Assembly (NCBI RefSeq): GCF_900112675.1 | Contig: NZ_FOMQ01000011.1 | Span: forward strand, 120,749 to 184,748 | Length of the DNA: 64,000 bases | From: Paracidovorax konjaci | GTDB lineage: Bacteria; Pseudomonadota; Gammaproteobacteria; Burkholderiales; Burkholderiaceae_C | Reading direction: 5' to 3' | In this document: positions 1 to 9,011 of the stretch, one piece after another | How the letters are laid out: each line of letters begins with the position of its first letter | Numbering within the stretch: position 1 is the first letter of the stretch | The notes under the pieces: generated by a model | The model's input: only the letters and a program-made list of their open reading frames with translations | What the model was told of the DNA's origin: nothing | Database searches by the model: none | Made by a program: the position numbers and the translations under genes

Positions 1-539
1 GCGTCCTTGCCCACCGTGATCCGGTACTGGACAGGCTTCAGCCGCTCCGTTTCGCCGAGGCCCCACCACCGACGGCGCATTTCAACGGAATTCGGTGCAC
101 CGATGGTCGCACGCCATGTACTGCGTTCCAGATCACGGTAACCCGCGAACACGGCAAACGTGCGAACGTCGGAACTTCCCTTGCGTTCGATCGTGCGCCG
201 CTCGCCGGGCTGCAGAAGAATTTCTTCGCGCCGCACGAAATCGGCACCCAGCTGCGTTTCATCCTTGTCCTGGAGATCCAGGTAGCTCGCTCGATCGAAC
301 GCGGCGGTCGCACGCAGCTCGTACAGCCTCACCAGGATGGGCTTGGGTTTTCCGTGGATATCGGGGTTGATGCCGCTGTCGGCGACGATTTCGAATGCCG
401 CAGGAGGGACCGCGGTGGGGGTTTCCTGTGGACGGTTCAGATTGCTGATCACGCCGCAACCGGACAGAAGAATCCCCATCGCGGCCGCCACCGAACCCAA
501 CTTTGCCAATCCACCACGCGTCGCCACATCACCATGCAT
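1..539 (-). CDS. tssJ: T6SS outer-membrane lipoprotein TssJ (partial, C-terminus beyond the window)
   Basis: The frame reads from an ATG at 539 off the left edge without a stop, about 179 residues visible. The N-terminus has a hydrophobic stretch ending in a lipobox-like LLSGC near residue 28, so this is an outer-membrane lipoprotein. The body shows features of the TssJ/VasD family: PKPILVRLYEL, then an SYLDLQ segment and FAVFAGYRDLE. TssJ anchors the TssM-TssL-TssJ membrane complex of the type VI apparatus. A ribosome site AAGGGAG sits about 7 bases before the ATG. It is the last visible gene of the leftward T6SS run, 43 bases after the phosphatase gene, so the rest of the cluster presumably continues past the left edge. 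Confidence 0.85.
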   Translation of the reverse strand, partial: MHGDVATRGGLAKLGSVAAAMGILLSGCGVISNLNRPQETPTAVPPAAFEIVADSGINPDIHGKPKPILVRLYELRATAAFDRASYLDLQDKDETQLGADFVRREEILLQPGERRTIERKGSSDVRTFAVFAGYRDLERSTWRATIGAPNSVEMRRRWWGLGETERLKPVQYRITVGKD

Positions 540-582
540 ATTCGACTCCCTTAATCCGAGAAAACACATCGCCAGCCGCAGT

Positions 583-1371
583 TCACGCCCCATCTTCGCT
601 GGCCGCGATCCACACGGCGAGCGCGCTGAAGTTGTCCTGGTACGACCTGGCCTGCGCACGCACAGCGGCCTCCATCTGTTCCAACCATTCCTGAGGAGAC
701 TGGCTGTGCCGCAAGGCGCTCTCCATCTGCTCCTCATGCAGCCCCTCCCAGAGACCGTCCGAACACAGCAGAAAGGCATCACCGGCTGCCACTTCGATCG
801 GCCGGGGCAACACGGTCGGCGGAATCTGCGATTCAGCGCCGATGGCACCTGCCAATACGCTCCGGTTGGGAAGCCGCCGAGGATCTTCGTTTCGATATAC
901 GCCCGCGTGCAGGAGCTGCTGGACCACGCTGTGGTCTTCAGTGATCTGCCGCACCTTCTGGTCCCGAAACCAGTAAAGGCGAGAATCTCCCCAATGGGCC
1001 CAAAGCGCCCGCCCCGTCTTGCGATCGATGCAAAGCAATACCACCGTAGCACTCATATGCTTGCGGGACACCGACAAGGGCTGAGCGCCTGCAACGGCAT
1101 GCTCCGCCAGCGAAATGAGTGAAGCCAGCCCTGCCGGGGCGAACAGCGGGTTGTGGCTGAACCCCTCCAGAACGGCATTCACGGTCATGCGTGCTGCCAG
1201 CCCGCCATGCCCATGTCCTCCGGCGCCATCGGCCAATACGCAGCACAGGCCGCGATGACCGACGTCCACCAGACCCAAAAAGTCCTCGTTGACCTCTCTG
1301 CCTCCCTTTTCCGACATCGAGGCCGCCATGACCCGGAATCGGAACTCCTCGCCCGCTATATGAAAAATCAC
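583..1371 (-). CDS. PP2C-family protein phosphatase of the T6SS threonine-phosphorylation pathway
   Basis: About 262 residues. PP2C metal-binding motifs are visible: an early acidic NEDF, VLADGAGGHGHGG, a central WAHWGDSRLYW and a late DNFSALAVW. These mark an Mn/Mg-dependent serine/threonine phosphatase like PppA, which removes phosphate from the FHA protein and shuts T6SS down. I chose the GTG at 1371 because it overlaps the stop of the upstream tagH gene as GTGA, a sign of translational coupling; an ATG at 1329 is the alternative. Kinase, FHA protein and phosphatase in one operon is the classic arrangement. Assignment to PppA by family and context is secure; regulation is inferred. Confidence 0.85.
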   Translation of the reverse strand: MIFHIAGEEFRFRVMAASMSEKGGREVNEDFLGLVDVGHRGLCCVLADGAGGHGHGGLAARMTVNAVLEGFSHNPLFAPAGLASLISLAEHAVAGAQPLSVSRKHMSATVVLLCIDRKTGRALWAHWGDSRLYWFRDQKVRQITEDHSVVQQLLHAGVYRNEDPRRLPNRSVLAGAIGAESQIPPTVLPRPIEVAAGDAFLLCSDGLWEGLHEEQMESALRHSQSPQEWLEQMEAAVRAQARSYQDNFSALAVWIAASEDGA

Positions 1372-3605
1372 TTTTTGGCCTTCGCTGCGGCTTCGGCGCT
1401 TTCGTAGGCCTCGAGGAAAGCCTGTCCCGAAAAGGCGGCCAGATCGTCCTCGGCCCCCCGGCGAATCTCGGCGAAGCTCTTCTTGTACTCGTCCCACAGA
1501 GCAGCTTTGCGGCCTGCTGACGACAGCATCCCGAAAACACCCCCCGTCACATCCGTACGCTGCTCCAGTTCCGTCGGATCGAAGCGTGCGAGCGCCTCGG
1601 CATAGGCGGCACGCAGACCTGCCATGAGAGCGAGCTGGTGCACGCGCAGGTCGTCATAAGCTTCTTCCATCGCGGGAATCGGCTTCATGAAACCCGGAAA
1701 GTTCTGCCCGATCATCTGCATGATCACCCCCTCCGGGGTGGGAAGAAACTTCAACGGATTGTTGGCACCGGACGAAATGATCGTCACGCCGGCCCTGAAT
1801 TCCCGCTTGATCTCGGAGCGCGCAGCCAACAGATCGATGGTTCCCTGCACAGCGACGCGGAATGCTTCTCCGAAAGAGCGCATGAATTCCGGGCTGAGCT
1901 TGCGCGCCTCGACCTTCTTGGGCAAAACACCCGCCCCTTCCAGAAACGCGGTGATCAACAACTGCAGTTCCGCCGGAGAGGCGGACTCGAGATCAGGAAG
2001 CACCGGGGCAAGCGGCGAAACCGTGGGCTCGGATGTCTTGACGCTCCGTTGCTGTTCAATGGCTGGCGCAGAGGTCACTGCCTGCGCAGCGGGAGGAACA
2101 ACCGCTTGCGAAACCACGGAGCCTTCGGTTGCAGCCGAAGAGAGCGGCACCGAAGCAATGACAGGCACGCTCTGGAGCTTCATGCCTGAGAGGATGTCCT
2201 GAGGCACGGCTGCGCTCTTCGACGAGTCCGGGCCGGAAATCGGGGCCGGGTGTGCATCAGCATCCTTCTGCGGCCAATCCAAAGGGCTGGACGAAGCGGG
2301 CAAAGAACCGAAGGCGCCCAGATCAAGCCCCTCCACGCGTTGCAAGCCTTCGAGTGGTACGGCAGCGGGCGTTGAGGCGAAAGGAGCGGGGCCAGTCACG
2401 CCAGTGGGCACCGTAGACTTCTCGGACGTGGAATCCCCACCGGGCAGCGCAGACATTCCGGCAGGCAACAGCCCGCCGAGTACCAGAGCGGAACCCGATG
2501 GCACATCGGACCTTTCAGCCTGTTGCTCCTGCACGCTTTTTGGCATGCTGAACGCTTGGGACAGGTCCGAACCCAGAGCCACCGACGCGCGCGCATCGTC
2601 CATCAACGAAGGACTGCCTCCGGAACTGCCGCCGAACAGCCGCATCGGGTCCAGTTCATTGCGGGGATCCAGACCTTTGGGCAACCCCGCATGCGCTGGG
2701 TTGTCCATGCCGTGTGCAAACTTTTCCCCATCTTTGGGAAGCGACTGCAGTAATTCGTCATGGCGGAGGTTGGCGATCTCGGAGAGGCTCTTGGACTGCG
2801 CCCCACCGGTCCACACGTCCTTTTTCTCGTCATTGCGGCGCACATCCGCTGCAAACAGATCGAAATCTTCGGGGATGACAAGTGCCCGATGGCCGGCTTG
2901 CTTGTTGGTAGCTGCGACCGGAACCTGGGCCGGGAATCCGTGGTTTGGGCTGGATCCTTCCACCGGAGGGGGCGCTGAAGGTGGCTGAACAGGAACATTC
3001 TGTACGGGCAACCCAACCACAGGCGCCGCAGGGACAGATGGTGCAGCAGTTGCTTCCCCTGGCGACGGAACACGCCCCAGCATCGCGAACGGGTTGTCAC
3101 CGGAATCATCCGAAGGCACTCCGACGGCCAGAGGATCCATCGCAGCAGACGAGGCCACCTCTTGCACTGGTGCAGGCGCCCGAAGCAGCGCCATATCAGA
3201 CTGGGGTACCGCATCCACGGCGGTCGGAGTTGACACCGCCTGTACCGATGGGGGAACGACTTCCAGGGGCGCGCCCGGGACCACTGAACGAAGCGTGTAG
3301 GGGCCGATCCGGACTTCATCGTCTACAGAAAGGCGGACCTCTTCGCCGGAGCGCACCTCCGCTCCCGCGACAAAGATGGAACGCCGCTCGCAGAGATTGG
3401 CGATATAGGCGGCTTCAGATTCCATGCGCACCATCGCATGCACCCTGGCCACCCCGGCATCACCATCAGGCAATACGAGCTTGTTCTGCCCACCGCGGCC
3501 GATGGTTCCCCCGGCGACGCCGAAAACTGCAGTCCACAGACGGCCTACGCCGCCATCCGCATCTCGGATTACCCTGAGTTCGACCTTATCCATTTCGGGT
3601 GTCAC
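1368..3605 (-). CDS. tagH: T6SS-associated FHA-domain protein TagH
   Basis: 745 residues. An N-terminal FHA domain (about residues 10-110) has GTIGRGGQNKLVLPD and an RVHAMV segment, the phosphothreonine-binding loops. A long Pro/Ala/Ser-rich linker (about 115-540) is probably disordered. The C-terminal third (about 550-720) carries the conserved TagH region, with PLKFLPTPEGVIMQMIG and a helical LALMAGLRAAYAEAL. The FHA protein reads phosphorylation by the neighbouring kinase and promotes assembly of the secretion machine. A second ATG at 3593 is possible. It starts 9 bases after the upstream lipoprotein stop and overlaps the phosphatase gene. The linker is unusually long for the family, which is a point of variation rather than doubt. 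Confidence 0.88.
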   Translation of the reverse strand: MTPEMDKVELRVIRDADGGVGRLWTAVFGVAGGTIGRGGQNKLVLPDGDAGVARVHAMVRMESEAAYIANLCERRSIFVAGAEVRSGEEVRLSVDDEVRIGPYTLRSVVPGAPLEVVPPSVQAVSTPTAVDAVPQSDMALLRAPAPVQEVASSAAMDPLAVGVPSDDSGDNPFAMLGRVPSPGEATAAPSVPAAPVVGLPVQNVPVQPPSAPPPVEGSSPNHGFPAQVPVAATNKQAGHRALVIPEDFDLFAADVRRNDEKKDVWTGGAQSKSLSEIANLRHDELLQSLPKDGEKFAHGMDNPAHAGLPKGLDPRNELDPMRLFGGSSGGSPSLMDDARASVALGSDLSQAFSMPKSVQEQQAERSDVPSGSALVLGGLLPAGMSALPGGDSTSEKSTVPTGVTGPAPFASTPAAVPLEGLQRVEGLDLGAFGSLPASSSPLDWPQKDADAHPAPISGPDSSKSAAVPQDILSGMKLQSVPVIASVPLSSAATEGSVVSQAVVPPAAQAVTSAPAIEQQRSVKTSEPTVSPLAPVLPDLESASPAELQLLITAFLEGAGVLPKKVEARKLSPEFMRSFGEAFRVAVQGTIDLLAARSEIKREFRAGVTIISSGANNPLKFLPTPEGVIMQMIGQNFPGFMKPIPAMEEAYDDLRVHQLALMAGLRAAYAEALARFDPTELEQRTDVTGGVFGMLSSAGRKAALWDEYKKSFAEIRRGAEDDLAAFSGQAFLEAYESAEAAAKAKK

Positions 3606-3614
3606 CCATGCAGA

Positions 3615-4109
3615 TCATGGCGCCTTCTTCCCGGTGCGCTTGTTGCGCGCCGCGACGGCAGCCCGCGCTGCGTTGAATTCCTTGCCCCAGACCGGGTGCC
3701 CTTTTTCCACATCGCTCAGCTGAAAATTGGGATCTTGCTGCAGCGCAGTCTCGAAATTCTGGCGGCATTGACGAAGCCGCCCCTGTGCGCAGTGGCTGAA
3801 TGCGATGAACTTGAAGGCTTTGACCTGTGACGCCGGCACCAACTCCGGTGCAGTGCTGAGCGGCGTCAGGGCAGCAATGGCTTCGTCGTACCTGCCATCG
3901 GCATAGATATCCAACGCCTGCGCCAGCGCTTCCTCTTTCAAGGTGGCCGGATCTTTGGGTTTGGCCGCCTCTTTCGACTCCGTGCCCGCAGCCGCCTCCG
4001 AAGATGCCTGGCCTGCAGCCCCCGCCGTGCCAGGCGGTGTCGTCTGGCAACCGCTAAGCAGCACACCCAGCAGACACGCTCCCCCAATGAGCTTCAGTTT
4101 TGTTGCCAT
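3615..4109 (-). CDS. TssQ-like T6SS-associated lipoprotein
   Basis: 164 residues with a lipoprotein signal peptide (GGACLLGVLLSGCQ, cysteine near 21). An Ala/Lys/Glu-rich spacer follows, then a TPR-like helical region (DIYADGRYDEAIAAL, then KFIAFSHCAQGRLRQCRQNF). Small TPR lipoproteins called TssQ family occur in beta-proteobacterial T6SS clusters beside kinase and TagH genes, and the position here matches. The exact role is unknown; it is presumably periplasm-facing and attached to a membrane. The family name rests on architecture and context, not on a catalytic motif. Confidence 0.65.
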   Translation of the reverse strand: MATKLKLIGGACLLGVLLSGCQTTPPGTAGAAGQASSEAAAGTESKEAAKPKDPATLKEEALAQALDIYADGRYDEAIAALTPLSTAPELVPASQVKAFKFIAFSHCAQGRLRQCRQNFETALQQDPNFQLSDVEKGHPVWGKEFNAARAAVAARNKRTGKKAP

Positions 4110-4227
4110 GCTCTCCTCGTCAAAAAAATGGTGGCTGCCCGTCCCGCCACCGAGGTGGGGGCGCAGCAGACCACGGGTCTATTCCACATGCGACAGTTGC
4201 ACTCCGCAGAGATGCAACTGGCACCTA

Positions 4228-6210
4228 TCACTCGAACTTGTGGGTCACCACCACGGATTCACCCCTCCGTACCTGAACCATTCGGACGATCGTCTCCGAC
4301 GCCGGATTGGAAATCTCGATCCGGTGAAAGCCCTCGGCCAGAGTCAATTGCGTCAGGGGTGGTGTAGTGCCTGCCGGAATTCTGTCGACCGTGACATTGC
4401 CCCACGGCATGATTCTCAGGATGACCCGACCCGTGCTTTCCGCCTCGCTCCCTCGAGCGGCTGCACGTTGTGCCCGCGAGGGATCTTCCGCGGGAGGCAC
4501 CGAGGCCGCAGGCAGCGGCGCAGCAGGCTGCACCGGTATGGGGGCAGACACTGCGGCGATCGCAGCGCTGGCACGCGCCACCGGCGGCTCCGCCACAGCC
4601 ACGGGCGTGGATACCGCCGCCGGAGGCATGGCCGCGGGAGCCGAAGCATTTTCTGTCGGGGCCGATGAAGCCTGCAGCGAGCGAGCAGTCAACCGCGTAA
4701 GCGCTTCTTCGGCCTGCATCCGGTGAGCACCGTTCGGAAAAGCACTCAGATAGGCCTGTACGGAGTCCACTGTATTCAGCCGTGAAGCCAACTCCCACTG
4801 GCTCGCCTCCTGCACTTCCATTTTTTCGCGTGCTGCAGCCTCACTGGAAGCCTGCACCGTCCACCACACCCCACCGATGAGCAGCACCACGACCAGAGCC
4901 AGAACCGGAACAAGCCAGGCCGGCCGCGAAGCGGCCTCACGGCCCAAGGAAGGCGCCTTGGGTTTTGAAGGCGCCGATGCAGGAGGGGGTGCGCTCGCTG
5001 CGTGGACCTCTTCCTGCGGAACAGAGGAGCCCGGCGCGACACGCGTGTTCGCGCTGGGTGGCGGAATCTCCGACAAAGGCATGGGCTGTGTTGGCGCCAT
5101 TCCGGCGTCGACATCCGCGCCCTCGGCCACTGCTCCGCCAAAGGCACTGACGCTGGCGGAAGAAGGCTGGGGCAGATGAGACGGGATGATGGACGCCACC
5201 GCTTCGACGGGCCGCTTGGTGACTGCCGCGGCCGCGAATCCAGCCTCCGCACCGGCCTCTGCAGTCCGCACAGCCACTTCGGCTCCCGCCGCAGCCGCCG
5301 ACGCATGCGGCCAGGAAATGGTCACGGTCTTGAGGCCCAGCAAGTGCCGCAATTCGGCAATGCTCTGGGGCCGATCCTGGGGCTTTACCGACAAGGCGCG
5401 CTGGACTCCATACAGGAATTGCGCGCTGAAGCCAGGACAGCTCTCGGGGGTCAACGTGGTCAGCGGATCATTGATCATGCGCGCCACCGACGTCGCCGGA
5501 GGGCGGCCCGTGATCGCCTGGTACAGCACCGCGCCCAACTGGTAGATATCGGTCCATGCGCCCTGGGGCATGGCGCCGTCGTCCACGTACTGCTCGATCG
5601 GGGCGAAGCCGGGCTTGAGCACCATGGTCAGCGCCTGGGTCATGTCTCCGATGATGCGGCGCGCGGCTCCGAAATCCAGCAGCACCGGCATGCCGGACTC
5701 CTGGAGAAAGATGTTGTCCGGCGCAATGTCGCGGTGGTAGCAATCGGCCGCGTGCAGCATCTCCAGCACATCCAGGATGGGAACGAGGATGGCAGACAGC
5801 CACTGCTCGTCCATCGTGTGCTGCTGGCCCAGAAACGCCCGGAATGTCTGGCCTTCGTAGTACTGCATGACCATGTATGCAGTCCCATTGGCCTCGAAGA
5901 ACCGATAGACGTGAACCAGCGCAGGATGAGAGAACTTGGCCAGCAGGCGCGCTTCGTTGATGAAGCTGCGCAGGCCCGCATCGAAAGCCCCGCGGTGCTG
6001 CGAGCGCACGTGGACTTCGTTGCCCTCCTTGCGTCCCGCAAGCGTTGCGGGCATGTATTCCTTGATGGCGACGACGCGGTCGAGGCTCAGGTCGCGCGCC
6101 TTGTAGACGATGCCGAATCCACCTTCGCCGACAACGTCACTCAGCCGGTACTCGCCGACGTGTGCGCCAGGGCCTAGACAGTTCGCAGAACCACTGAATT
6201 CCTTGTGCAT
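4228..6210 (-). CDS. Transmembrane Ser/Thr protein kinase with C-terminal PEGA domain (PpkA-like)
   Basis: 660 residues. The kinase domain (about 20-290) has every key motif: glycine loop VGEGGFGIVYKARD, lysine in VAIKEY, catalytic HRDIAPDN and metal-binding LDFGAAR. A low-complexity Ala/Pro segment follows, then one membrane helix (WLVPVLALVVVLLIGGVWW, about residue 430), and a C-terminal PEGA domain (about 590-655) with VTVDRIPAGT. It should phosphorylate threonine on the FHA protein to activate T6SS, with the PEGA part as an outside sensor. It is the first gene of the leftward cluster, divergent from hcp across a 566-base gap. Kinase identity is certain; the T6SS role follows from its neighbours. 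Confidence 0.85.
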   Translation of the reverse strand: MHKEFSGSANCLGPGAHVGEYRLSDVVGEGGFGIVYKARDLSLDRVVAIKEYMPATLAGRKEGNEVHVRSQHRGAFDAGLRSFINEARLLAKFSHPALVHVYRFFEANGTAYMVMQYYEGQTFRAFLGQQHTMDEQWLSAILVPILDVLEMLHAADCYHRDIAPDNIFLQESGMPVLLDFGAARRIIGDMTQALTMVLKPGFAPIEQYVDDGAMPQGAWTDIYQLGAVLYQAITGRPPATSVARMINDPLTTLTPESCPGFSAQFLYGVQRALSVKPQDRPQSIAELRHLLGLKTVTISWPHASAAAAGAEVAVRTAEAGAEAGFAAAAVTKRPVEAVASIIPSHLPQPSSASVSAFGGAVAEGADVDAGMAPTQPMPLSEIPPPSANTRVAPGSSVPQEEVHAASAPPPASAPSKPKAPSLGREAASRPAWLVPVLALVVVLLIGGVWWTVQASSEAAAREKMEVQEASQWELASRLNTVDSVQAYLSAFPNGAHRMQAEEALTRLTARSLQASSAPTENASAPAAMPPAAVSTPVAVAEPPVARASAAIAAVSAPIPVQPAAPLPAASVPPAEDPSRAQRAAARGSEAESTGRVILRIMPWGNVTVDRIPAGTTPPLTQLTLAEGFHRIEISNPASETIVRMVQVRRGESVVVTHKFE

Positions 6211-6776
6211 GAGTCACGCTTCTAAGCACCACGGCAGGCACGAAAATCATCGGCCGTGTCCGCTACCTCCCTAAGGATCCTCGGCTCTTCCTGCACATAG
6301 AGCACCAAAGTCAAGGCATCACTCCCGGGCGGCTGTTTTTACTGTGTAGAGATGCGCAAGATACCTGCCATCCGCCGTTTTATCGTTTCCTGCCGTGCGA
6401 GCCAGCCGGCCTCCCACGGAAACGCGCAAGTGTAACGGGAACATGTGACAGACCCTAGATAACCGTCACATCGTCGAGAAAAAAGACAAATTGTTTCCTT
6501 TGTTTCCCACCGCAAGACAATGTTGAAACTTGGAGTATTTCCAAACGCCTTAGCCGGCCCCTATGATCGCCGGCGCAACTAGGCATTCGGGAAAGCCGCC
6601 GGCCGGCACATTCGCGTAACTCTCGGGAGGGGGGAAACGCAGAAGGTGATTATGGCAACTGGCAATCTCCACGAGCGCCCCGTTCGTCACGGGCCACTTA
6701 TGCCGCATCGAGAGCAAATTGGTCCATTTTCATTTCTTCATGCGCCAATGCGCAGTCAATTAAAAGGAAACACTCC
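6211..6776. promoter_or_regulatory. Divergent control region between the T6SS kinase and hcp
   Basis: 566 bases without a credible gene. It must hold the promoters for the leftward kinase-tagH-phosphatase-tssJ run and for rightward hcp. It is locally AT-rich around 6475-6545, unlike the flanking coding sequence. A ribosome site (AAAAGGAAA) precedes the hcp ATG. I could not pick out a convincing sigma-70 or sigma-54 promoter by eye. Confidence 0.45.
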
Positions 6777-7259
6777 ATGTCAGTCGATATGTTCATGAAG
6801 GTCGAAGGCGCCAGTGGTGAGTCGCAGGACTCCAACCACAAGAGCTGGACTGACATCCGCTCCTTCACCTGGGGTGCAACCCAGCCGAACTCCATGGCCA
6901 CTGGCAGCGGCGCCGGCGCCGGCAAGGTGACCTTCCATGATCTGAACGTCGTCGCCAAGGTGGACAAGGCCTATCCGGCAGTTCTGAAGCATTGCGCCAC
7001 CGGCAAGCACTTGGGCCAAGTGGAAATCTCGCTGTGCAAGGCCGGCGGTACGCAGATCGAGTTCGGCAAGATCACGCTGACCGATGTGCTGGTGACCAGC
7101 GTGACCGTCAGCGGTACCGATGGCAGCGATGCCGTCCTCGTGGATTACGCTTTCCAGGCAGCCAAAATCAAGACCCAGTACTGGGAGCAGACGAACCAGG
7201 GCGGCAAGGGCGCCGAGAGCCAAATGGGCTTCAACATCAAGGAAAACAAGGAAGCCTAA
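6777..7259 (+). CDS. hcp: Type VI secretion tube protein Hcp
   Basis: 160 residues, the normal size for Hcp. It begins MSVDMFMKVEGASGES, followed by KSWTDIRSFTWGATQP and KVTFHDLNVVAKVD, all typical of the Hcp1/EvpC family. Hcp forms stacked hexameric rings that make the inner tube and also carries small effectors in its lumen. It is followed by a strong terminator, so it can be made as its own abundant transcript. Its position next to a muramidase/immunity pair fits an Hcp-effector neighbourhood. Confidence 0.95.
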   Translation: MSVDMFMKVEGASGESQDSNHKSWTDIRSFTWGATQPNSMATGSGAGAGKVTFHDLNVVAKVDKAYPAVLKHCATGKHLGQVEISLCKAGGTQIEFGKITLTDVLVTSVTVSGTDGSDAVLVDYAFQAAKIKTQYWEQTNQGGKGAESQMGFNIKENKEA

Positions 7260-7277
7260 GCTTCCCTTTTTCTTGCA

Positions 7278-7311
7278 AAGCCGGAGTTCCGTACAAGGCT
7301 CCGGCTTTTTT
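7278..7311 (+). terminator. Rho-independent terminator after hcp
   Basis: A 9-bp perfect stem, AAGCCGGAG (7278-7286) with CTCCGGCTT (7299-7307), is followed by a T run. It lies 19 bases after the hcp stop. Confidence 0.85.
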
Positions 7312-7641
7312 ATTGCCGTGGATTTGATGATTTCACATTATCCAAATGATGGAATTGCTAAGATTCCCGGCAAATTACCGCGTAGCCGATTTCACCGCCA
7401 TATCGGGATTCCGTTTACCCGAGAACCGTGAAAACAATGCCAGTCAGTCCATCGGGTATTCACGCCTCGAGCGGAGAATCTCCCCGATAACTGCGGCTCG
7501 CCAATCCAATCCCCAGCCCCATATCGCGGCGCAATCCAGCGCCTTCGGAACGTGCGGGCTTGTGATTCCGGCGGCGCCCATTGCCCATCCAGGGCATTCA
7601 CTCCGCAGGTACGGCAGCCACCGACCACCTTTATCCAGAAA
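7312..7641. other. Intergenic region between hcp and the effector gene
   Basis: 330 bases with no supported gene. Short open frames on both strands have no family features. The first 60 bases are AT-rich and may hold the promoter for the effector/immunity pair, since the hcp terminator lies just upstream. Confidence 0.4.
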
Positions 7642-8196
7642 ATGCCAGAACAAATCGACTATTCATTCTTGAGTGCCCTGGAGGGCGGCTCTCAGACCAC
7701 CGGTTATGTGCCCGCTGCGAACGTCAGCAAGAGCGGCGTGACCATCGCGACCGGGTTCGACCTGGGCCAACGGTCCGAAAACGATCTGAAGAATCTGGGG
7801 CTGGGCAGCCACCTGATCGAGAAGCTCAAGCCTTACCTCACCAGCAAGGGCGCCGATGCCAAGAAGCTGATCGAAAAAACTCCATTGACGATCAGCGCGG
7901 CCGAGGCGGAATCCATCGACAAGGCCACCAAGGCCAGCCACATTGCCAGTGTCAAGCTGAAGTACGACACGGCGTCGCCCAAGAAGAGTTTCATCGACCT
8001 GCCAGCCGAAGCGCAGACTGTCATCGCTTCGGTGTCTTTCCAATACGGCGTGAACTTGAACTCCGCCACACCCAAGTTCTGGAAAGCTGTCACCGAACAG
8101 GACTGGACGGAGGCCACCAAGCTGCTCAAGAACTTCGGGGATGTGTATCCCACCCGCCGCGGCAAGGAAGCCGCCTTGCTGGAGAAAATCAAATGA
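7642..8196 (+). CDS. Pesticin-like muramidase, probable T6SS peptidoglycan effector
   Basis: 184 residues, no signal peptide. The N-terminus (SFLSALEGGSQTTGYVP, then SGVTIATGFDLGQRS) matches lysozyme-like pesticin C-terminal muramidases, which use an early Glu (in LEGG) and a Thr/Asp pair (TGFDLG). VIASVSFQYGV and a closing YPTRRGKEAALL also fit this fold. Lack of a signal peptide, position after hcp, and a translation-coupled downstream gene for an exported protein all point to an antibacterial T6SS effector delivered to the periplasm of competitors. The enzyme class is well supported; the delivery route is inferred. I chose the ATG at 7642 because the upstream extension has no family character. 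Confidence 0.75.
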   Translation: MPEQIDYSFLSALEGGSQTTGYVPAANVSKSGVTIATGFDLGQRSENDLKNLGLGSHLIEKLKPYLTSKGADAKKLIEKTPLTISAAEAESIDKATKASHIASVKLKYDTASPKKSFIDLPAEAQTVIASVSFQYGVNLNSATPKFWKAVTEQDWTEATKLLKNFGDVYPTRRGKEAALLEKIK

Positions 8197-8858
8197 AACG
8201 CTGGATCGCCCTAGCCATTGCCGTGATTGTGTCCGGCTCCCTGCAGGCCGCGGACAAAGAGGCCGGTGTCGTGCAGATCACCAACCCGGAATTGCTGTCG
8301 GCACTGCAAAACCCCAAGGCATCCCAAACCGCAGAGCGGTCTCCGCTGGCATTCGAGAATGGTTCGTCAGCCAAGAATTGCGCCGAATACTCGGAGCTTC
8401 TGGCCAAAACTAAGCCCGTCGAGTCGACGCGCAATTTCGAAATCCGAAGCGAATACCTGCTTTGCGACAGCATGCGCCTGGTTGCCGACAAGCCCTTCGT
8501 GGCTGGCAAGGCATCGACCGCGGGCCGCCTGGCCAAGACCCTGCACGCAAAGCTGGACCTGCGGTCCTTCCCCTCGTCCTTGCGCAACCGCGCCGATGGC
8601 AAGCATCACACGTTGAAGACGCTGCTTCCAGGCACCGCCCAATCCAAAGGCAACGCTGTCCAGGTGGAAACCCCGGACCAATTCTTCCGATTGGAGGTGG
8701 TCGGCATCATCGACCAGGGCAAGGGCAAGAAGCAGGACCTGATCGTTTGGGTAACGGATGAATTGAAGAACGGGTCTTACCGGGGATACAACAACATCGT
8801 CGTGCACCCGCCCCGCTCATCTGCGGGTCTCTACACGGTATCCGCTTCGCCCCGATAA
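8193..8858 (+). CDS. Exported immunity protein candidate for the adjacent muramidase
   Basis: 221 residues with a clear signal peptide (MKRWIALAIAVIVSGSLQAA). Its ATG overlaps the effector stop as ATGA, so the two are translated together. No catalytic motif is visible. Two cysteines (in KNCAEY and LLCDSM) may form a disulfide, as expected in the periplasm. A periplasmic partner coupled to a cell-wall-degrading toxin is the normal arrangement for protection against kin attack. I do not recognise the family; function is inferred from pairing and predicted location. Confidence 0.6.
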   Translation: MKRWIALAIAVIVSGSLQAADKEAGVVQITNPELLSALQNPKASQTAERSPLAFENGSSAKNCAEYSELLAKTKPVESTRNFEIRSEYLLCDSMRLVADKPFVAGKASTAGRLAKTLHAKLDLRSFPSSLRNRADGKHHTLKTLLPGTAQSKGNAVQVETPDQFFRLEVVGIIDQGKGKKQDLIVWVTDELKNGSYRGYNNIVVHPPRSSAGLYTVSASPR

Positions 8859-9011
8859 GGGTTTTTCCAACCCGTGCATGGACCTCCGAGGCGGAAGACA
8901 AGGCCTTCTCTTCTCCTCCAGGGGGACCATGCCGGGATCACCATTGGCGCGTGGTGAAAATGTCGAGGCGCCCCATACCTGCCCGAGGGTGCGCACACTA
9001 CTTCGCCGAAC

